Positions 27,001 to 36,767 of a DNA stretch of 64,000 nucleotides are shown piece by piece. Within the stretch, counting starts at the first letter, position 1, and the number at the start of each line of letters is the position of its first letter. The DNA lies in contig NW_019091538.1 in assembly GCF_001949145.1 (NCBI RefSeq), forward strand, positions 508,023-572,022, given 5' to 3'. The stretch comes from Acanthaster planci. Taxonomy: Eukaryota; Echinodermata; Asteroidea; Valvatida; Acanthasteridae. Under the pieces are notes generated by a model. The model ran no database searches. It had not been told where the DNA came from and saw nothing but the letters and a program-made list of their open reading frames with translations. The translations under genes were made by a program, and so were the position numbers.

Positions 27001-30000
27001 ATAAATAGCCCCAATCCAGGAAATATGTATACATTTGTATTTTCAATTGAGTGTTACAGAAGACTTGAATATTGAAGGGTAGTACGTCAGGGGTTCGAAT
27101 CCAGCTGCTGGCCATAAGCTGTGGCCTTGGGCAAGCCACTGCACCCCTGCTTACCTTGCTTCACCCAGGATTGTAAATGGGTACCGGCGTTAGCTAGGGA
27201 GCCACTAGGGGAAACACATATTCTCAGGCATTTCAAGCCTAGGAAACCAGGGATGAACGCTGTGCTGATGAACCTAATGACGTGGTATAGAATTGCCTTT
27301 TCCTAATACACTCTGAAGAAAACTTTTGTACAAAACGAATCAGTTTTCACCCGATGTAATTTAATTTCTTGCAGTGGTTTGTCACTAAGATCTGTTTTGC
27401 ATAAACTTACTGGAATTCCTTGCAGCTGTGGCTTGTCCAAGAGGTTATGAAGCTCATTTGTGGAAGCCTCCAGCTTGTCGTGATCGGCTGCATCTACCAT
27501 GTACCTGTACAAGAAAATCCAAATTCAATGTGTCAGTGATGGATTTTGAATTCAACTCTATCCAAAATTTTAGTTGAAGGCTGATACCAACAGCGAGTTG
27601 AGCACACACAGAGCCTGTATGAGGATTTTGCAGGACTGATCGTAACACTCTGATGCACGAAGCCTTGGGAGTAATGGTTAAGAAAGTCACTGATTTTCTC
27701 TTAGGCTGGACCCGACACAAATGAAACAACAGACCTCATTCACAAGGAAGCCATTCTAGATCATGTTCCCTGAATCAATCTTATTCATTGTAATTTGTCA
27801 AAAGGGATGGTGCCAGACTATTTCGGGTTCCATAACTCACTTTTTTTTTAAACGTTATTTATACATTTATATATAATGAATCAGAAATCCTAAATCATTC
27901 ATCACCATAAATGAAATTAATCTATAATGAACTTTCTTTGATTGCTTTGTTCTTATTCCTAGGTCCTGCCAAAGTTAACGTTGCTTTCAATTGAACATGG
28001 TCGACTTCTGACTGAGGTCAATTAGTCCAACTTTACAGAAGAAATCTCCTTGAACAGGCAACTTACACAATACAGTTGACACCTCTACAGTATCTTTCCC
28101 ACATGCTCCTGAATCTGGGCTGGCCGCCAATGTCCCAGAGCTGATATAAGAAGCAAAGACAATTATCGCGAAAACTTAGTATAGAAAAACAGCAATCTTT
28201 TTATGTAAAACCAGGTACATGTTTTACTTAATTACATGAAGTACTGTAGATTTCTTCCCTGAACAACTTATTCTCAAACTGAGACCCACTTCAATTTAAT
28301 CTTTATTCCAAAATATGAGCAGAAATGGGGATAAACTACAGCAATGTCAATAACACAAATCCAAATAATTTCCAATGTGGTTGTCTAAATTCAACTAAAA
28401 AAGAAATGATCAGATTCTTTGTTTCTATCCCCCGTTTCCAAACTCAAAGTCGGTGTCATTGCATTTGTAACTACTTGCAAACATCATTACTCCAAAATGG
28501 ACCTAAGCCAGGTGTAGTATTACTTTTGGCCAAAAATACAGTGTACTGACTAAACTGAAAGTCACAACTAGTACCTTAACAGTTAAAAAGTTGAACTTTT
28601 ATAAATATTGATCTATGAAACACAATATTTTGATTTGATAAAGTTGATAGCTCATTCTGTTTCAATAAGAACTGGACTGGAATGACAGGTGGTTCCTTCC
28701 CCCACAGGTGCTTTCACTGTACCATTATCCAAAAATAAGATGGAACCACCGAAATATGTGTACCTTGATTGTTACGTTTCCCTTGGTGAGCTTCCTCATG
28801 TTGAAACCAACGGTGGGGATCATATCTTCATTGAACTGGCCAGACTACAGTGAAAGAAATGCAACAACGTCAACAGGAGGACTCTGTTGAAGCTTAGCAC
28901 AAGAACAGCAGACATGGAATGTACTGCATCGTCGTGAAATTATCTTCATTATTTTCTGCCGTTGAACCAACTCCGACAGGTTCACATTTGGTAAAAAAAA
29001 TCATTTCGCACAGGCCTGGTCACATTTGCCAGGTCGCACAGAAAATACACCCTCTCTGCGTGATGCTTAACCTAACCACACACACTCCAAAAAAATTATT
29101 TCTTTTTGATTGATATAATGTGAGGATTAATTTTTAAACTGATCATATTTTTTGTCCTGAATTAATTTGCTACGAAAATATAAGACTTTAGGACACTAAA
29201 TTACAGGACAATAAACTCCTGTCAGGAAAGAGTTCCATGTACATGTATAGATGCCGCTTAACACCTCGTGCACAAAACCTATGAGACTGGTCTAAGTAAG
29301 TGTTTTGTAAGTAAATGACCTGATATTTTCCCTCCTAAATTGAGCTTTTCTGGACATGTTTTTGCTTACTAACGGCTTACAGGTGACTGCAGCGAATAAT
29401 TACTGGTGTCTGTAGATGGAACTCTTCTCAGGATCTGTTACCAGGATCATTAACATTTTGCATCCTTGCAAAATTTCCCCAAGGCTATCAATTTGCTACC
29501 TTTGCCCAAATTGACAGTAGCACGCAAAGACAAACACAAATGGGCAAGTGAGCATGGGGGAATTTCAACAAAAACACTGCACAAGGTTTAACATGTGTTA
29601 AACCACGTAAAATGTACACATTGTTCAAGAATTCCAACTTCTAGTTCTATATCATCAATCAAGTAACTTTGTAACTAGTGTAAGGTATCAGATCACCAAG
29701 CAAGCCAAAATAATGAACATGCACACTGTGCCAGGCCTCTCATGCCTATTCTCTGCTTCTGTTTCATACAGTCATGACAGTGCAAACACCTCGGACTCGA
29801 CTGTTCACAGCCAGTGACAGCAAACAGGTAGGCAAGACACGCAACTTGTTTTGCCTTTTAATTTTATACCACCAATCTAATTTACAAATAGCTTGACATT
29901 CAAGGGCAAGAGCTTACCGATATTACATTGACAAATGTCGTCTTTCCCGAGTACTGAAGCCCAACTAACGTCAACTCCATTTCTTCTTTCCAAAACAAGC

Positions 30001-30040
30001 TTTTCAGCCAGTCCAAGAACCTGGTCAATGCCGCGAGCAT
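24033..30040 (-). CDS. ARL8: ARL8, Arf-like lysosomal small GTPase, six coding exons, 187 aa
   Basis: Exons in transcript order are 30040-29918, 28844-28764, 28140-28067, 27504-27411, 26754-26616 and 24085-24033. Borders are GT-AG and phases agree (564 nt including stop). The protein starts [20 protein letters not shown], the N-terminal helix typical of ARL8, which lacks the myristoylated Gly2 of classical Arfs. All G motifs are present: P-loop GLQYSGKTT (residues 28-36), switch I MIPTVGFN, switch [19 protein letters not shown] and SISCKEK. Length matches the human protein (186 aa). ARL8 sits on lysosomes and, with BORC and SKIP/kinesin-1 in animals studied, drives lysosome transport toward the cell periphery. 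The tail reads HSKSGGSR, where vertebrate ARL8 ends HSKSRRS, so it has a small glycine insertion. Intron 5 is 2.5 kb and full of repeats. Confidence 0.96.
24434..24800. repeat. Repeat block with inverted CCTCAATCCTCCAAAATC ends
   Basis: CTCAATCCTCCAAAATC occurs at 24437-24453 and again at 24738-24754. A looser copy (CCTCAATCCTTCAAA) lies at about 24548. The inverted form GGATTTTGGAGGACTGAAAA followed by GGATTGAGG spans 24772-24800. The outermost copies are inverted relative to each other, giving a block of about 370 bp within ARL8 intron 5. It may be a non-autonomous foldback element. No coding content or target duplication was seen. Confidence 0.5.
24880..24955 (-). repeat. tRNA-derived SINE head (Leu/Ser-like), minus strand
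   Basis: Read on the minus strand, an A-box-like word TAGTCAAGTGGTTAAGACG (about 24925-24943) is followed by the B-box-like GGGCTCGAGTCTCACC (about 24881-24896). Both sit at tRNA spacing, with a variable arm typical of type II tRNAs. There is no intact acceptor stem, so this is a SINE head or tRNA pseudogene and not a functional tRNA. It lies in ARL8 intron 5. Confidence 0.6.
25008..25042. repeat. Interspersed repeat segment shared with 32470-32505
   Basis: The segment AAGATGTACTTTGCATCGGG followed by GAGATGTTAAATT matches, on the opposite strand, the stretch near 32470-32505 (ACATCTCCCCGACGCAAAGT then ACATCTT). Two copies about 7.4 kb apart in opposite orientation point to an uncharacterised interspersed element. 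Its full borders are not visible from two copies. Confidence 0.5.
25663..25760. repeat. Left copy of an inverted GACGGACGACGG-type repeat pair
   Basis: TATGGAATTCCATATCTGCC is followed by drifting CGTCGTCTGC/CGTGCGTCGCATG words. Read in reverse, it resembles 26400-26537, where GACGGACGACGGCAGC is followed by TTTGGAATTCCATAC. The pair encloses about 750 bp in ARL8 intron 5. It could be two opposite insertions of one family or the arms of one element. Confidence 0.5.
26400..26537. repeat. Right copy of the inverted GACGGACGACGG-type repeat pair
   Basis: This arm contains several GTGACG, ACGACGG and GACGGACGACGG words and ends in TTTGGAATTCCATAC. It matches the reverse complement of 25663-25760 best around TATGGAATTCCA and CTGCCGTC. 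It lies 80 bases past the donor of ARL8 exon 5 (minus strand). Confidence 0.5.
27080..27215 (+). repeat. SINE body with B-box, 5'-truncated
   Basis: GGGGTTCGAATCCAGC at about 27089-27104 is a canonical Pol III B-box. It is followed by a body reading GTGGCCTTGGGCAAGCCACT and later GTAAATGGGTACCGGCG, of the kind I associate with tRNA-derived SINEs in marine invertebrates. No A-box is present upstream, so the copy is 5'-truncated. It sits in ARL8 intron 4, between exons 27504-27411 and 26754-26616. Confidence 0.65.
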
Positions 30041-31127
30041 GTTTCTGATCTTGCTGCTATTTTCGCACGGACATAAATTCAGCTGGAGGCAACAGGCGGG
30101 CCAGACCCGTCAATTTCTGGGGGGAAATGGAAAATGCTTTTTTTTCGTGGTAGACCTGCTGACCAGATTAAGCTGATTTGAGCAATTATTTCAACAGGGA
30201 GTTACAGTTTCCGTGCGTAGCATGCATCGGGCCCAATGCACAGCACATTACAAGCACGTACGAAGCATTGTACATGAACGTACGGAAAACAACCTTCCTA
30301 ATTTCTGGTCATTGACCTTTACCCTTTCCTCGTGACCATACGTCATGGTTCATCGGGGGATACACGGTCCTATTTAACTCGGGATCTGCAGCTCACATGG
30401 GATTGGAGCTAAGATGGATTTGCCATTTCAATGTAATGTTGATCTTATTTGATGTAAGGTATAATTTTTCCCCGTGGCTTTATCTATTTTGGCAAGGTGT
30501 AAAAAGCGAATGATGATGTCAGATTCATGTTTCCTCTCTCCATGTTACAATTGTGTGTAGTTATCGGTTGTTTTCGCCAAGCAGTTGTTTCAGAAGTTGT
30601 TTATAAGTTTCAGAATTTAATTCGTAAAATTTGAAGCCACGCGAGTAACATAAGTTTGAACAATGTTCTGCACTTTTTTGATAGACTTTTCCAAGTAAAT
30701 CCAATTATATCCTTGGAAAAACTCAAAGTCACAGCAAATTCTGACGAGTTCCCCATGGGCTGCCTCTGAATTTGGTATTTCGTGCCTACGGCTTACTTTT
30801 TCCCGATTCATGCGCCACAAAAAATAGCTACAGCCGTTGACAATTTTGCCTACTTGGGACACTGGCTTGTCATAAGTCAACGTTCAGGAGACTGAAGAGT
30901 CTCGAATAGTTGAGGGCGGTATTGCAACTTGATCGTGTGGCGTGCAGCGCGCGTAGGGCCGGGGGGCGGCGTGTTTTGTATATCACCCATTGTCTGAGGA
31001 TACTTTGTCCTATGGCAAAATATGGTTTTATCGCATAACTTAAGATGAGATTAGTCCTCACGCCTTGTGGAAGCTTGTCGAAATGTCGGACTTTAAAAAC
31101 CTTCAAAAATCCTCCAGACCCACGCGT

Positions 31128-31589
31128 CGAGTTCGGGCGGCCTGTTCTTGACACGGGTTTCTTGTTCTCACGCTCGAACGGCGGGGAACACGACTCAAGA
31201 ACTCTGTTCTCGGAAAAGGATCGCACACCACCTTCTCGTCAGGGTACAACAGGAACACACGGAAAAACTCGTGAGATTTTAATTTTTGAACAGCTGCAAA
31301 AAGTAGAGAGATGGCTTCCAGAGCCATTGACAATGGGAAGTTTTGCAAAATTAGCATTAATTATTTTCTGTAACACAGAAATGAATGTTCCTGTTTATGT
31401 AGAAAAGAATTCAGCCCATCCAAACATTAACTCTCGAATAACGTAGCCTAGGCTACCTGGACGCCGCCATGTTGCATGTCACTAACCACCAGCGATAACC
31501 GGTTGTTTGTTCCCGGCGTTCGAGCGGCCGACCCACGAACAACAAATCGAGCTGTTAGTGAACATACGGGAACAAGCCGCCCGAACTCG
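31128..31589. mobile_element. Inverted-repeat element, copy A (462 bp)
   Basis: The left end reads CGAGTTCGGGCGGCCTGTTC and the right end, on the opposite strand, reads CGAGTTCGGGCGGCTTGTTC. The interior contains CGCTCGAACGGCGGGGAACA near the left and its inverse near the right, so the terminal arms are composite. An AT-rich core carries AAGAATTCAGCCCA and CAAACATTAACT. No transposase frame is present, so it is a non-autonomous DNA element (MITE-like). Target duplication is not clear. Confidence 0.75.
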
Positions 31590-32869
31590 GCCACGATTTC
31601 AGGCTTTATTCAAATATGTTATTCCAGTGTTTGATAACCAAAGTTTTGCGTACCGCAGCCTGGCGCGTGCGGCACGCCCCTAGAAAACAACGCTTAGAAA
31701 CAGTTAGAAATAGCGCCGCCTAGTTCAGAAAGATCGTGTTCTTCAGTATTTCACTGGATATTCAAGATTATGACCGTCAGGGCAATTCTCTTCAATTTCA
31801 CAACGGTTGGCCATGATTTTTTTTCATCCCGCCCTTCCCCAAACTACTTCTGAGGTCTCAGCTGGGGCATAGGGTTTAGTATAGCCCCCTGCCTCTATCT
31901 AAAATAAGCTCACAAGTTTGAGGTTTTTGCGAACAAAAGATACCAAGTGAGAAGCCACAAGTGTTCTATATTGGGTCCTGATTTTGGTTCCTCTTTTTAA
32001 ATAACCTGCGGGGTCACAAAATATCAATAAGCTCGCCTGCAGACATCCATTTCCTCATGTGAAGTGTGAGTCCCTATTCCGCCTCTTGCAGAAGCACCCC
32101 CTCATCGGTTGAACCGCATTGGTCGTTCACTCGCCACCGGTCCAGGCCGGCCCCAGGTGCTCGGGCGACGAGCAAACGTTGGTGTTCATTTTGTCGGTAG
32201 CAATGAGACCGTGATGCGTGCATTCCTAGTTGTGCTTGAACGGGCAAAATTCAGATCCGACCATCGATCACCATTGGACAGGTTCCGACCGAAGGAGTCT
32301 CTGTTGCTTAGAAAACAACGCCCTCACTTGGTCCAGCTCAAGTACGATTACCAAGTAGACATGAAAAGTATAAGCGCATATTCCCTGCACCTTTTCTTGT
32401 TAATCCCCCATACCAAAGCACGGACAACTTTAATTTCAGCTTTGGCCTTTATCTGAGGTAATTAAATCCGTAATTAAATTAACATCTCCCCGACGCAAAG
32501 TACATCTTGATTTAGGAAAAGGTATTCATATGTTGGGTGTGGGTATGACTAAGAGCGAATGCAACAGTCTAGGAACCTGTACGTACCTGCACTATTTTCC
32601 AAAATACTTTGCGACCCTGCAGCGCATTCAAATTCAGCCAGTCCCAAAAGTTTCAGCCGTTATAAGCTGATATAAACACCCGTTAAATTTGCTTTCACAG
32701 TGACTGGTGTGGAAAAATCCACAAGTCACACTTTGCGTTTGTACAAAGCCTACATACGGAAAAAGCATGAAAGGGCGACCTCTTTCATAAGCCGCGTAGC
32801 ATTTATAAATGGCACCCTCTTTTGTTTGAATTGCGCCATCCTATAAACCTAGGGCAAAAATAATACGGT

Positions 32870-32887
32870 CGAGTTCGGGCGGCCTGT
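32870..32887. mobile_element. Inverted-repeat element, end fragment D
   Basis: CGAGTTCGGGCGGCCTGT matches the terminal 18 bases of copy A exactly. What follows diverges at once, so this is a solo end or a remnant left after deletion. Confidence 0.5.
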
Positions 32888-34013
32888 GTATTTTTTATTT
32901 ACACGGTAGCCTAGCGTTTTTCGCTTTGGTAGTGCTAATTCGCGCTTGAAAAGAGACTGATGCTGACTGAACCCGTCAAAGCGAGCGCGCAAAAACACGA
33001 AACGATGGTGCTTGTACTACAACAAATAAATATTTTTTACTTTTTAGTTCTGAAAGTTGACAGTTCAGAGGTGATAGACCGAAGGATTGTGACAGTATTG
33101 GGGATGATTCCTCTTCCTCTGATGATGGTCAAGTTGTTTCTTTGGTGTGTGTGAAAAGGTAGAATTTTAATCACCACCGTGATCGCTGGCTTGATGAGCT
33201 AGGATAGCCAAGCTCACGCAATGTTTTTTTAGCATTATTATGGGGGGGGGGGTAAAATACAAATGCAATGTGGCAAACATTATGAACGATTTAGGTGAGT
33301 CATTAATGAGGGTTGTTTTCAAGCAGATTGAGATTTCCACCCTTTTCGTCACTCTTATTTCATTTTTTGTATCTTTTCCATTATAAAAAAATCAGAATTT
33401 CCAAATATTTTACTTGAAACATGTTCAGGTTGGTCTTGAAGCCTTGATTGCAACCTCTTCTGCGTCAATTCCTCTAGGCTTGTTCAGCTTACAGAGTCGA
33501 ACAAGCAGGCAGGTTATGGCTTTACAGCAAAGTGTGTCAATAATGCTTCATATAGCCTACCTACGGTAAAAGACTCCCAATATCCAAAATTATTACTGCT
33601 GGCTGTGCACTTAATAGCACAGCAAAGAATGGTATCAAAAATTCCAATCCTTGGTGCGCCACCGCCTGTATGCATTTGAAGCATGGAAGAAGAAAAACCG
33701 TCGAAAGATTCGGTACAAATTTGACTCATTATTTCGGTTGAAGTTACGTTTGCTTTGTTCACGTTGTGCACCTGCGTAGGCCTACCCTGATTCCTAGTGG
33801 CGTTCTCACGTAACATTTAGCAGCATCTAGAGCTATGCAATAACGAAACGTCTTCCAGTTTTTAGTGACATGCATTGAACGATTACATACTATGTCATGT
33901 TTCCGCCCCACGTTCAATCCCATGCGCTGACGTACGTACTCAGCATTAGTTTCTTTTCATGCGCGAATTGGCACCGCCACAGAAAACCCTAGGCTACGGT
34001 GTAAATAAAAATA

Positions 34014-34432
34014 CGCGGGCGGCCTGTTCAATCTTGGCACGGTGTGGCGGTCTCAGCTGTCTCCCGGTCTCAGCGGTCACCTTTACCAAATATAGTAAAA
34101 TACGTCATGCCATCTCTGCGCACAACAACGGTTAAGTCGTCCGTTTCATGTCCGGCTATTCTGAACTGTTGCAAACATGGCAAAAAGCAGAGCAATGGCT
34201 TTCAAAGCCAGATCTAGAAAGAATAGTAAATTTTACAAAAGTAACATTAATCATTTTTTTGTAAACAGCAAAGAATTCAGCCCAGTTATGCAAACATTAA
34301 CTGGAATAACGCTCAGGGACGCCGCCATGTTGCATGTTAATTAACCGGTTGTACGTTCCCGGCGTTCGAGCGGCTGAACCGAGAAGAACAAATGGAACTG
34401 TTCGCCAATTCGTGAACATACGCACGAACTCA
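34014..34432. mobile_element. Inverted-repeat element, copy B (about 419 bp)
   Basis: The left end GCGGGCGGCCTGTTC is shortened relative to copy A. The core shares GCAAAAAGCAGAGCAATGGC, AAGAATTCAGCCCA and CAAACATTAACT with copy A. The right part shares GACGCCGCCATGTTGCATGT and TTCCCGGCGTTCGAGCGGC and ends in CGCACGAACTCA. It is more diverged than copy A at the termini. Confidence 0.7.
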
Positions 34433-34774
34433 GCTGTAGTTTCAGCAATCACGAAGGCACATCCAACTCTCCAGGATAAGTGTTTGCCAGCTGTTAATAC
34501 GTCGGCACGTGCAGACAAAAGGTGTAGCTTACGGTAGCCTGATTTTATTTTCGATGCGAAACGCCGAAAGGTGTGGTGCGACCATTAATTTGTTATAGCG
34601 CCCTCGCAAAGTCCGCATTTGTTTTAGGACGCTAACTGTTGATCTCTCATTTCTTTTTGGCGAAGAGTGAAATTGCTTTTGTTCGAGCTAACATTGGCTG
34701 ATTAATCGATGAGCCATACATCGACTGGCTGTAATCCAATAAAAGTCCTATGCAACCCCTGCGCTTCGTTTTGG

Positions 34775-35092
34775 TCGAGTTCGGGCAACCTGTTCTTGAC
34801 ACGGTTTCTTGTTCTAAACGCTCAAACGGGGGGAACATGACCCAAGAACTTTGATCTCGGGAAACAATCACACCACCTCCTTGTCGGGATATTGCACGAA
34901 TACACGGAAAATTAACGTTAATAATTTTCAATAACGCAGAAACAAATGCTCTCTTTGAACAGGAAAGAATGCAGTGAATAGTGTACATGCATGGACGCCG
35001 TAATTAATGTTTCAAGTTGCTTGTCACCCGGCGACTACCAGCGGCGTTCGAGTGGCCGACCGAAGAATAAATCAAGTTCTTCACCCGAACTC
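34775..35092. mobile_element. Inverted-repeat element, copy C (about 318 bp)
   Basis: The left end CGAGTTCGGGCAACCTGTTC is followed by TTGACACGGTTTCTTGTTCT and CGCTCAAACGGGGGGAACAT, parallel to copy A. The right end has GGCGTTCGAGTGGCCGACC and finishes CACCCGAACTCA. The core is shorter than in copies A and B. All larger copies lie within 4 kb. Confidence 0.7.
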
Positions 35093-35999
35093 ACCTTTCA
35101 GCCGGCAATTTAAAAACTTTTGATCACTTCCTAACTTTTAAAATGGAACGTCTAAGTGCACTTTTCCAGAAGATGAATCAGTGAGGGGTGTCAGTATCGA
35201 TATTTTTTCACACATTCTGAAGGAATACACGGTTGAAATGATAATAATCTAAAAAAAAAAAAAAACTACAGGTAGCCTATAATTACGACCCTTCATGGCC
35301 AATCAAGCCTATTGTTTCTCGTGTGTACCAGCAGAGTAGTTGCTTACTTTACAAATAGGGCTAAGCACCTAGATCAAATTTTGATGTTTGCTAATGGTAG
35401 GTGTATACACCCGAAACAAAACCTACTCAACTATCCCCTAACCGCGAGCAAATAAATCCATTAAGTTGCTTTAGCGCCCTCAATAATTTATAACTATTTC
35501 CTCACATTATTACATGATTTTACGAACCCGTAATGTGCATGGCAAAAGTATGCGGATACGAAGAGGTTGAATTCCATATTGTGCTACGCAAACTACAGCG
35601 ATCAATGCCCCCACAAGAACTGCATTAAACAAAAAGTACGCGCACGACACTCAGAACAGTGTACAGTTCATTTATCAACTGTAAAGTTAGAACAGGTCTG
35701 AAATCATTACTGTAAAACAAGATGTCATCGGGTAATCGGCAATCGATTAACTTCCTAGGTTTAATGTTATTCAATATTCTGTGTCGCTTATTGGATTTTT
35801 GCACGCACACCCACAGACGTGTGTCAATATCGGCGATCGATTTTTATGGATCCTCATCCGAAGAGGATATTTTCAAAAATTTGAATACACATGCTGGCAC
35901 ATTTTGTCGCCTACTTTCAGACCATGGCAGAGTAAGAACACAAGACTTCTTACGGCTACCAATTTTCAAGCCTATCAGGAAGAGCCGCCAACATATATA

Positions 36000-36064
36000 G
36001 GGCTGGATATCTCACTTGGTTGATTGATATTCTCCGGAGGCCGCAGGTTCAAATCCCGCTCCAG
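36000..36064 (+). repeat. tRNA-derived SINE head
   Basis: The segment starts GGGCTGGATATCTCACTTGG, which fits an A-box (TAGCTCAGTTGG type), and has a B-box GGTTCAAATCCCGC at about 36046-36059. It ends CTCCAG, which can pair with CTGGA near the start. The interval between the boxes is too short and irregular for a proper anticodon arm, so this is a SINE head or tRNA relic and not a working tRNA. The tail AATTTCTCTGTTCACC follows. Confidence 0.65.
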
Positions 36065-36767
36065 TTAATTTCTCTGTTCACCTTTGTAAGCATTCAAAAG
36101 CACCTAGTCAGTTTCTCCATTTTGTTTCATAATTTTCGAACCTGTGTGTTCTTTAAGAGCCTTCGTAGTGTTGCGTCGTTCAGCGTTGTAGCTTTTGAGG
36201 ATTTTGACTAAGCGTTTTCTCGATCGTTCCCCATAACTATAATAATGCCCGACACTTCCTCGCAGCTGCACACTCACCATTGTTCTGGTTTCCTTTGAGC
36301 AAGCAAAACATTTCAAAGCAACAAAACCCATTTTTCCCTCAAAGCTAATTTTGCGGTGCACTTTTGTTTGCTGTATGCATCGGTGACGATCTTTGTACTA
36401 TAGATATGGGGGCGGTGGACAAAACTGGGGAATTCCCTTTTTATTAACGGGGAAACGGTGCATAATAGCAATTGTCTGTGCATTGGGGTTTCTTCTGTTC
36501 CCTACAAAACACTGATTGTGGGAAAAATACGACTATAATAGAAAATCACCTTGCCAGAACGCTGAATTTAGTTTCATAATCAGTGCCCGTGCTCGGGCCT
36601 ATGATTGCGAACTTGAACGCGGAAGTCCTTTGCAAAAATCACTGAAGCGGTTGCTAATGTCGATATCGATTGCATGATTATGGAAACCTGTGCCAACCAG
36701 TACCGATGATAGATTAATCAACAGGCTCGGGCCACGTTATTTTGCAAAACGCCAACTTTATTGAACA

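Larger units (their letters stand above)
30041..36767. other. Spacer upstream of ARL8, rich in inverted-repeat elements
   Basis: The first few hundred bases should hold the ARL8 promoter and 5' UTR; I see no clear TATA box. Further right the stretch contains three larger copies and one end fragment of a single inverted-repeat family, a SINE head at 36000-36064, a G-run near 33242 and an A-run near 35252. Frames such as 32109-32456 are GC-skewed but match no family I know and lack splice support. Confidence 0.6.

Noticed and set aside
32109-32456. 115-codon open frame in the ARL8 upstream spacer
   Set aside because: No recognised domain, GC-skewed start and AT-rich end, and no splice support; treated as chance.
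36000-36064. Functional tRNA gene
   Set aside because: A- and B-boxes are present, but the anticodon arm is too short and irregular; SINE-like sequence follows.
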